Positions 14,901-20,291 of a stretch of 20,291 bases of DNA are shown here, piece by piece. A program made the translations under genes and the position numbers. Under the pieces are notes generated by a model, which was given only the letters and a program-made list of their open reading frames with translations, was not told the origin of the DNA and did not search any database. Source of the stretch: a virus; the IMG/VR virus record IMGVR_UViG_3300020220_002918, positions 1 to 20,291 of that record; one strand, written 5' to 3'. Positions within the stretch are counted from its first letter, which is position 1, and each line of letters starts with the position of its first letter.

Positions 14901-15551
14901 TTAGTCGCTAGTCTTACGGCGGCCCTTTTGACGAATCGGAACATTGTTACGCTTCAAAGTACTAATGACACAGGAAACCGAAACCAAAAACTTTTCAGCA
15001 ATGGTTCTGGCGCTGACCCCCTCAGTGTAAAGGCGACAAGCCTCATCAGCGTTCTCAGTGAGCTTATGTGGAGCACCACGCTTCTTAGTACCCTCGTCGG
15101 CAGACTTAGTTGTGGACTGCTTAGGGGCAGTCTGTGCAGAAGTTTCGTTAGTTTTATTGTCCATGGTTTTCTTAATTTTTCTTACCTTTGACTGCTTTGG
15201 TTTTTCGACATACTGAGTCGATGCAGTGAGTACCGGCTCAGATTTACTGGTATCAAACTTATTTTCCTTTATGTGCTCCTCGACCCACTCATCCGAAGGT
15301 ATATCTAAATCGGTTTCAGGGGTATCATCAGTATTTTCGTCATTAACATCTTCAGATGAAAAGTATTCATCAAAATCCTCATCTCCATCCTCATCGGTAG
15401 CAACTTCCTCCTCCTCCTCGTCAGGGTTGAAGGGGAGTTCAGAAGAACAGGTTGCCTCCAAATCTTGCTGATTGTGGGTCTTAGTAGCAGGAACGTCAAC
15501 GTTTTCTTTGTCGTTAAAATCACCTTTAAGAATTCGATCAATAAGGTTCAT
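14901..15551 (-). CDS. Acidic protein with C-terminal helix-turn-helix
   Basis: A 216-aa, two-part protein. Residues 40-92 are extremely acidic, with a run of five Glu (45-49) and many Asp/Glu after it. Residues 115-160 are Lys/Thr-rich and probably disordered. Residues 160-210 (RGAPHKLTENADEACRLYTE, then VSARTIAEKFLVSVSCVIST) form a helix-turn-helix like those of resolvases and phage regulators, closed by a basic end (RQKGRRKTSD). Start ATG 15551 has AGGA eight bases upstream. An internal ATG (15164, Met130) would give the DNA-binding part alone but lacks a strong site. It may be a transcription or replication regulator; the acidic half could act as a partner-binding or DNA-mimic segment. 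Specific function unknown. Confidence 0.85.
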   Translation of the reverse strand: MNLIDRILKGDFNDKENVDVPATKTHNQQDLEATCSSELPFNPDEEEEEVATDEDGDEDFDEYFSSEDVNDENTDDTPETDLDIPSDEWVEEHIKENKFDTSKSEPVLTASTQYVEKPKQSKVRKIKKTMDNKTNETSAQTAPKQSTTKSADEGTKKRGAPHKLTENADEACRLYTEGVSARTIAEKFLVSVSCVISTLKRNNVPIRQKGRRKTSD

Positions 15552-15596
15552 TAGTTTGTCCTATCGTATGTTTGATTTAAAAATTTGTTTAATTAC

Positions 15597-16439
15597 TCAG
15601 ATCTCATCATTCAAATATAAACTTGCTGCTTTGATAATATTCTCCTTTGTAATGTCTTGGTCGGGTATAAAAGTACCTTTATTACGAATAATATTGTTCA
15701 TAATAGCCGTCATCCGCTCTGCAGCATTCTTGTAACGAATAACATACGAGTAAGCAATAAGCTTATCGTCTCCACTATATGCGCTGTCATCAGGTCCAGA
15801 TGAGCGATCACCTAAGTTATAATGAAATGTGCGAGAATATAAAGAAGACTTTGGGGTTAGATCTCCATAAAGGTGGGTGTGTAGCCCCTCAAAGCAAGCT
15901 TCAATAAGTGCAAGTTGTTTTATAGAAAAATACTTCCCAATTGGTGAAACATTTAAGTCTTTAAATATGTAACTATACCAAGCATATTCTTGCGAAACAT
16001 TGTCACGTGCAAGCGCATTGTATTTACCGGATAAAGTAATTTTTTTCAAAATGTTCATCTGGGACATAAAAATAGCGCCGAGAGCACACACACTACACCT
16101 CTTTATCTCGTCGAGGTATTTCTTTACGTCTACTTTGTAATCAACTTTTTTGTAAAAATCTTCAATATCCTGTTTTGTTGGGTTAGTTGGTTTCCAACGA
16201 CATGGATCACCAATAAAGGAAGACAGATTTACAAGTTTAGTTGTAATAAAGTAATCCGGAGCTACATTGTTACAGTTCTCCAGCCACACACCTGCTATCG
16301 GCCGATAGCGGCCATTGGCAATTTGTGTAACAATGTCTTTAGCAATTGCTACTCGCATTTGCACGGGAGTCTTGGTGTTGGTTTTCTTGATCGCTGTAAT
16401 AGATTTCTTTACTTTACGAGTTTTATTTGTGGTTGTCAT
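15597..16439 (-). CDS. Hypothetical protein, 280 aa
   Basis: Starts at ATG 16439, overlapping the nuclease stop as ATGA. It has a basic, Thr/Lys-rich N-terminus (1-24). Then follow VAIAKDIVTQIANGRYRPIA and a CSVCALGAIFMSQ segment near residue 115, a Cys/Ala-rich pattern I have seen in uncharacterised phage proteins. The C-terminal third is helical. There is no catalytic motif I can name. It sits between the two SbcCD subunit genes, so it may belong to that complex, which is inference. It contains a perfect 16-bp palindrome at 16294-16309. Confidence 0.82.
   Translation of the reverse strand: MTTTNKTRKVKKSITAIKKTNTKTPVQMRVAIAKDIVTQIANGRYRPIAGVWLENCNNVAPDYFITTKLVNLSSFIGDPCRWKPTNPTKQDIEDFYKKVDYKVDVKKYLDEIKRCSVCALGAIFMSQMNILKKITLSGKYNALARDNVSQEYAWYSYIFKDLNVSPIGKYFSIKQLALIEACFEGLHTHLYGDLTPKSSLYSRTFHYNLGDRSSGPDDSAYSGDDKLIAYSYVIRYKNAAERMTAIMNNIIRNKGTFIPDQDITKENIIKAASLYLNDEI
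16294..16309. repeat. Perfect 16-bp palindrome
   Basis: GCTATCGGCCGATAGC is its own reverse complement. It lies about 130-145 nt into the 280-aa gene. It could be a site for a dimeric DNA-binding protein or a cruciform; coding for RYRPIAG alone does not require the symmetry. Confidence 0.75.
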
Positions 16440-17560
16440 TGTATTTTTACCTTTTGCTTTAAATTAGCTACTGCTGCTTCAAAGCCAAGCTCCATTGCTT
16501 GCTTTACAAATTCTGCAGCTTCAAGATCTACTGACTCTTTTTCATCTACTAGTTGCTTCAAAGCTGTGCTCAAATCTACCTGTTCATCCAAGGACCCCTT
16601 TGTCTCATCAAGATCTCGATCATGGGAAGTATTTATTCTCTCAAATACAAAAGCTCGTTGTCTTAAAGACTCGAGTCCAGCTAAAAGCGCTGCCGACATA
16701 TCTGGCAGTATTTCAACATGCAATCTAGGCAGTTTTTCACCCATGAATGATTTCATTTCAGAAACATACGGCAACTTCTCGCAGTTGTCAAGCCATATTT
16801 GAATTCTTTTAATATCCTCCTCTGATTTAAGATCAGTGTGTAAGAAAGGTCGGCAGTGCAAAGGTACACGCTCCACACTCAAATCGCTATAAACTACGAT
16901 AAAAGATTTTGCTTCCGGTTCCCCAAGTCTATGCATCCACATAGAGCCGGAGTACAAAAAGCGAGTGCCTTGAGATCCTCGCTTATCCCACTCCATATGA
17001 ATGTCACCCATCAATACTAACTTGTATTTACCATCAAACCAATCTAAATCAATGTCACATAGAGGAGCTTCATCTGAGGGAATACCAAGGGCTGGAATAA
17101 CTTGAGATGCAAAGCCGTGCAATATAAGAACATCCGCCGGTTGCAAAATGTTTTGTTCTAGATAGGCCTCCCATTGACGTCTAGTACGCCAGTTGTAACC
17201 CACAATACTCGTATCTGAATTTATTACGCATCCCTTTTCCTCTAGATTGTGAGCAACGGCGGCATCGCCACCCTCCATACAAAGTCTTTTAAATCCTCGT
17301 TCATGATTTCCATCCACATAATAAGTTTTTTGTAACGGAACATCCATAAGGATTTTACGAATCTCTATGGTGTGCTCATCTGAGATGGTTGGACTGTCGA
17401 CCTGGTCGCCCCCTAGAAACAACGCCAGTTTGTTATTTACGCAGTAATCAACGACCTGCCTAAGCGCGTATAGGTCATCGCCACGCAGCTCCTTGACAGA
17501 TCTGTACGCCGACTCTCTAGCCTGCAGGTCAGCACAAAATACAAATATTGGGTATCGCAA
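16436..17560 (-). CDS. sbcD: SbcD/Mre11-like nuclease (T4 gp47 type)
   Basis: A 374-aa calcineurin-like metallophosphoesterase, the nuclease partner of the SbcC-like ATPase. Motifs in order: FCADLQ (D11, Q13), GGDQVD (D52), DGNHER (N85, H86), LILHGF (H148) and MGDIH (H188). Motif I has Gln13 where Mre11/SbcD carries a metal-binding His (DxH). No ATG is available: the start is read as TTG 17560, giving the expected first strand RYPIFVFCADLQ. AAAGG is about 11 nt upstream, across a TATATATATA tract. The C-terminal part (about 300-374) is helical and may bind the ATPase coiled coil. The stop is coupled to the 280-aa gene. Confidence 0.9.
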   Translation of the reverse strand: MRYPIFVFCADLQARESAYRSVKELRGDDLYALRQVVDYCVNNKLALFLGGDQVDSPTISDEHTIEIRKILMDVPLQKTYYVDGNHERGFKRLCMEGGDAAVAHNLEEKGCVINSDTSIVGYNWRTRRQWEAYLEQNILQPADVLILHGFASQVIPALGIPSDEAPLCDIDLDWFDGKYKLVLMGDIHMEWDKRGSQGTRFLYSGSMWMHRLGEPEAKSFIVVYSDLSVERVPLHCRPFLHTDLKSEEDIKRIQIWLDNCEKLPYVSEMKSFMGEKLPRLHVEILPDMSAALLAGLESLRQRAFVFERINTSHDRDLDETKGSLDEQVDLSTALKQLVDEKESVDLEAAEFVKQAMELGFEAAVANLKQKVKIQ

Positions 17561-17591
17561 GTATATATATACCTTTACAATTGCTGTTGAT

Positions 17592-17906
17592 TTATTTCTT
17601 TTCAGTTAAAGGGTCAACTCTGACCGCAAACAAAGCCACTAGACAAGCTAGGAGTGTAATTATAATCCAAGTCCACAAGCCTAGTGTAAACGTTAGACAG
17701 TGTATTGAGGATAAAACCAAAACTGTTTGCACACTAAAACACATAGGACAAGAAATTAATTTTTGTAAAAATGACTCTTGCTTATCGGCCCACGCCATAA
17801 CTGTATCTGCAGTAATTTCAAAATTATGTACACCCCAGACAATCATATAAGCTGTAGAGCCAAGCAAAAGTGAAGACGAAATAACAATAAAAATCCAATC
17901 ACTCAT
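17592..17906 (-). CDS. Small membrane protein with CxxC motif (DUF1360-like)
   Basis: A 104-aa membrane protein. It has hydrophobic helices at about 4-25 and 72-96, with a third hydrophobic stretch near 57-70 after LISCPMCFSVQ (C53, C56). The short CPxC-then-hydrophobic pattern resembles phage and bacterial DUF1360-type proteins (usually CxxCxxxW), an assignment from memory. ATG 17906 directly follows the stop of the upstream 37-codon gene, with GAGG five bases before it. Function unknown; location in the inner membrane is inferred. Confidence 0.8.
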   Translation of the reverse strand: MSDWIFIVISSSLLLGSTAYMIVWGVHNFEITADTVMAWADKQESFLQKLISCPMCFSVQTVLVLSSIHCLTFTLGLWTWIIITLLACLVALFAVRVDPLTEKK

Positions 17907-18020
17907 TTATTCCTCATTTAGTATGCAGTAACCAATTAATAGTAGCAAAACGATTGCGACTGTAAGGCAAGGATTAATAAAAAAGAATAACAAAAGTATG
18001 ATACAAATAAGCGCAAACAA
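17907..18020 (-). CDS. Tiny hydrophobic membrane peptide, 37 aa, TTG start
   Basis: Read from TTG 18020, preceded after seven bases by AAGGGAG, one of the best ribosome-binding sites in the window. That site overlaps the stop of the 61-aa gene. The product (FALICIILLLFFINPCLTVA ... IGYCILNEE) is almost wholly hydrophobic and could span the membrane once or as a hairpin. Its stop abuts the ATG of the next gene. Strong initiation signal, exact fit between neighbours and coherent composition all support it; function unknown. Confidence 0.6.
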   Translation of the reverse strand: MFALICIILLLFFFINPCLTVAIVLLLLIGYCILNEE

Positions 18021-18032
18021 TAAAGATCTCCC

Positions 18033-18218
18033 TTATTTATGACTTTTACAATCCTTGGATTCAGTACCGTCTTTAGGCTGATACAAGGATTTTAAAAGGT
18101 CTTTGTCTATTGAAGGCTTTGTTGCGCCAGGTTCAGTCAATGTTTCATCGTAACCAGGCAACCCTACTTGCTTTAAAAACTCATCTGGAGATTCTGATTT
18201 TGGGGGTTTCTTCGGCAT
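18033..18218 (-). CDS. Small hydrophilic protein, 61 aa
   Basis: ATG 18218 is preceded by AAGGA. The protein is rich in Lys, Pro, Asp and Glu (MPKKPPKSESPDEFLKQVG ... SKDCKSHK), with no hydrophobic segment, and is probably largely unstructured. It lies in a run of small genes, three of them membrane proteins. No family recognised. Confidence 0.7.
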   Translation of the reverse strand: MPKKPPKSESPDEFLKQVGLPGYDETLTEPGATKPSIDKDLLKSLYQPKDGTESKDCKSHK

Positions 18219-18276
18219 TATATTTTTTCCTTAATGTTCGCATTCTAAATCGTACTTGTAAATGTTGATTGCTGTT

Positions 18277-18498
18277 TTAGGCATTTACGTCTCTATTAGA
18301 AATAGAAGACTCTACAAACTTTTTATGCAGCTGTCTTTGTTTATTTTTTTCTACCCAGGTATGTAGGATATCAAACACAAACTTACCTAAAATAATAAAA
18401 CCAGTTGCCAGCAATATTAAAAGCTCATATGATGTAATTACAAATCGCTTTATCCATATAAAAATTAAATCTTCAGTCTTTTTTTTAGAGTTTAACAT
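18277..18498 (-). CDS. Small membrane protein, 73 aa, first gene of the minus-strand block
   Basis: Start ATG 18498 is chosen over the upstream end of the frame because GGAG lies six bases before it. Residues about 20-50 hold one long or two short membrane helices (FVITSYELLILLATGFIILG), followed by a basic, hydrophilic tail (VEKNKQRQLHKK). Its start codon overlaps that of the divergent terminase gene in the palindrome CATG, so its ribosome-binding site lies within terminase codons. Function unknown. Confidence 0.72.
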   Translation of the reverse strand: MLNSKKKTEDLIFIWIKRFVITSYELLILLATGFIILGKFVFDILHTWVEKNKQRQLHKKFVESSISNRDVNA

Positions 18499-20291
18499 GA
18501 ATGACTCCAACAGGGTTAATGAAGAGAGAACCAAAATTGACTTAAAAACCCTAGCTCCAAGCTGGGTTGTTGATATGGTTCAAAATATGAAATCTATTTG
18601 CGAGATCGACAATATTGACGATAAAGTATTTTCTTTATCTCCCAATAAACTCGCTGAACTACACGCTAAATTAGACATAAACGAATTTTCAAAATTTCTT
18701 GACACGTACTTATCGCAAAACCAATCCTCCCCTATTCACTTAACGTCAATACTCAGATTAAACGGCAAACCATTTACTTTAGCTAAACACAGATTTTTTG
18801 AGCCTTTGTTTTATCCAAATCTTCCAGATAGAACTTTGTTAGTGTGTGCTCGTCAGGTTGGTAAGTCTACCCATATTGCAGCTCAAGGTGTTCTACAAGC
18901 AGCGGCAATTAGTAGATTTAAAGTTTTATATATGGCTCCGCAGTTTGAGCAAATTAGAAGATTCAGCCATCAGTACATTCGACAGTTTGTCCACGAGTCT
19001 TATATCAAAGACACTCTTATGGATAAAAACTGCGTTGATTCAGTGATGCAAAAAAGCTTCAAAAACGGGTCAGAACTTTGGTTCTCGTTTGCTAAACTAT
19101 CAGTAGACAGAATTCGCGGTTTATCTGTTGACGGCATTCGAATGGACGAAATTCAGGATCTTAATCCAGACTTTTTAGACATTGTTCGAGAATGTATGTC
19201 CGCTTCTGAGCGACGCTCTGAAATGTATGCTGGCACTAGCAAAACTATTGATAACGTTATCGAACAGCTGAGATTACAATCAAGCCAAGCTGAATGGTTT
19301 ATGAAATGCGAGGCGTGTAATCATTGGAATATTCCCACTATAGAAGGGTCTGGCCCAGGACTGACCGTCTTGGACATGATGCGACCGGAAGGATTTTGTT
19401 GCGCTAAGTGCCACAAACTCCTGGAGCCAGAAAAAGGACTCTGGGTTCATAAATACGCAGAAAAGGCCAAGATTTTTCCTAGCTATCATGTGCCCCAAGT
19501 TATTGCACCGGTGCATTACGCCAATCCAAAGAATTGGAAATCCCTGCTACTGAAGCGAGAGCTTAACTCTCCAGCAACCTTTATAAACGAAATACTTGGA
19601 GAAGCCTGCGACGAAGGGCAAAGACTTGTAAGCCTCGCGGAACTTAAGGATGTCTGCATACTGAAGCCAAACTCCAAAGACAACGGCGCAGACGTTCACA
19701 AATACGCAGACAGAGTTCTAGGGGTTGATTGGGGTGGAAAGGGCAGCAGGTTTCAATCTATGACAGCTGCCGCTGTGGCTTGCTACAGGCCCGTAGAACA
19801 AAAAATTGATATTGTTTTTGGTCACGTATTTCAAGCTATGACCGACTCGGTAGTTGAAACAAAAGAAATTATTGATATTGCCAATACGTTTCAATGCTCG
19901 GCCATTGCACACGACGTTGCAGTAGCTGGCGAGGTAAGACTAAGTATTATGCGCAACATTGGAGTTCCTGACTCCAGACTGATCAACTGTCGATATACGG
20001 GTAGCGGCAGCATTAAGTCTATATTGCAGTTTGTACCGCCGACGGATGTAAACCCCACCAGCTACTACAACTTAGATAAAAGCAGAGTAATTGCGGCTGT
20101 GTGCCTTGGCATTAAAAATAAAAATATTAGGTTTCCTCAATATGATAGCTTACAGGATTCTGCTGGGGAAAACATAATGAATCACTTCTTGGCTGTTTAT
20201 GAGGAAAGTAACGAAAGCACGTTTGGCACTGAGCGTCGATTTATTAGACGCAACCCAGGAATGCCAGATGACTTTCTGCATGATGTTGCTT
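18497..20291 (+). CDS. terL: Terminase large subunit, 3' end outside the window
   Basis: An open frame of 598 codons to the window end; the only plus-strand gene. It encodes the DNA-packaging motor ATPase and nuclease. Walker A is ARQVGKST (118-125). Walker B is IRMDEIQ, with D217 and E218. The RNase H-like nuclease shows GVDWGG (D411), AHDVAVAGE (D473) and a terminal PDDFLHDVA (D592 or D596 as the third acid). Between ATPase and nuclease are two Cys pairs, C271/C274 and C302/C305, which look like an inserted zinc knuckle. An alternative Met at about residue 26 lacks a ribosome-binding site. ATG 18497 has only a weak AGAG upstream and overlaps the divergent gene's start codon. Only a few residues past the third nuclease motif appear to be missing. 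Confidence 0.95.
   Translation, partial: MNDSNRVNEERTKIDLKTLAPSWVVDMVQNMKSICEIDNIDDKVFSLSPNKLAELHAKLDINEFSKFLDTYLSQNQSSPIHLTSILRLNGKPFTLAKHRFFEPLFYPNLPDRTLLVCARQVGKSTHIAAQGVLQAAAISRFKVLYMAPQFEQIRRFSHQYIRQFVHESYIKDTLMDKNCVDSVMQKSFKNGSELWFSFAKLSVDRIRGLSVDGIRMDEIQDLNPDFLDIVRECMSASERRSEMYAGTSKTIDNVIEQLRLQSSQAEWFMKCEACNHWNIPTIEGSGPGLTVLDMMRPEGFCCAKCHKLLEPEKGLWVHKYAEKAKIFPSYHVPQVIAPVHYANPKNWKSLLLKRELNSPATFINEILGEACDEGQRLVSLAELKDVCILKPNSKDNGADVHKYADRVLGVDWGGKGSRFQSMTAAAVACYRPVEQKIDIVFGHVFQAMTDSVVETKEIIDIANTFQCSAIAHDVAVAGEVRLSIMRNIGVPDSRLINCRYTGSGSIKSILQFVPPTDVNPTSYYNLDKSRVIAAVCLGIKNKNIRFPQYDSLQDSAGENIMNHFLAVYEESNESTFGTERRFIRRNPGMPDDFLHDVA

Noticed and set aside
18231-18284. 17-codon minus-strand frame (MPKTAINIYKYDLECEH) between the 73- and 61-aa genes
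   Set aside because: It fits the gap and ends next to the AAGGA of the next gene, but has no clear ribosome-binding site and is too short to separate from chance.
1-20291. tRNA genes, CRISPR arrays, integrase or transposase genes
   Set aside because: No cloverleaf-like segment, regularly spaced repeat, or recombinase/transposase motif was seen by eye; the only long repeat is the 51-bp pair.

Overview
The window is part of a tailed double-stranded DNA bacteriophage genome, probably a lytic phage with a fairly large genome. It carries a T4-style replication and recombination set (UvsX-type recombinase, UvsW-type helicase, gp46/gp47 SbcCD pair, DnaB-type helicase, Toprim primase), but the polymerase is family A rather than T4's family B. 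The large terminase subunit lies at the right edge. Genes are packed tightly, with many ATGA or TAATG stop/start overlaps. By eye the GC content is low to moderate. I see no integrase, repressor, tRNA, CRISPR array or insertion sequence. The host cannot be fixed from the sequence.

Layout: everything from 1 to 18498 is on the minus strand. In transcription order (high to low coordinate) it starts with four small genes (18498-17592), at least three of them membrane proteins. Next come the SbcD/gp47 nuclease, an unrecognised 280-aa protein, an acidic helix-turn-helix protein, the SbcC/gp46 ATPase, a 104-aa unknown, the UvsW-like helicase, a 189-aa unknown, the DnaB-like helicase and the primase. 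An accessory stretch (7802-5706) follows, with unknown small proteins, tiny membrane peptides and two ClpS-like protease adaptors. The block ends with the DNA polymerase, a probable ssDNA-binding or replication accessory protein, the recombinase and the start of one more gene. At 18497 the strand switches: the terminase large subunit runs on the plus strand to the window end, and its start codon overlaps the start codon of the divergent minus-strand gene.

How the genes work together: helicase and primase are translationally coupled and supply unwinding and priming. The polymerase has 3'-5' exonuclease and polymerase domains plus a degenerate N-terminal uracil-DNA-glycosylase-like domain. UvsX, UvsW and the SbcCD pair supply recombination-dependent replication and end processing. 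The two ClpS-like proteins probably act on a host Clp protease.

The most unusual area is 5670-6424. Two diverged clpS-like genes each end in the same 51-bp sequence, which also contains the ribosome-binding site and first codons of the polymerase gene. In the upstream copy those polymerase codons are fused to a duplicate of the C-terminal tail of the primase, giving a 46-codon chimeric gene. Other points of note are substitutions at catalytic positions (polymerase motif C HDQ, primase Toprim ExE, nuclease motif I DxQ) and several strong hairpins inside the 5' parts of recombination genes.
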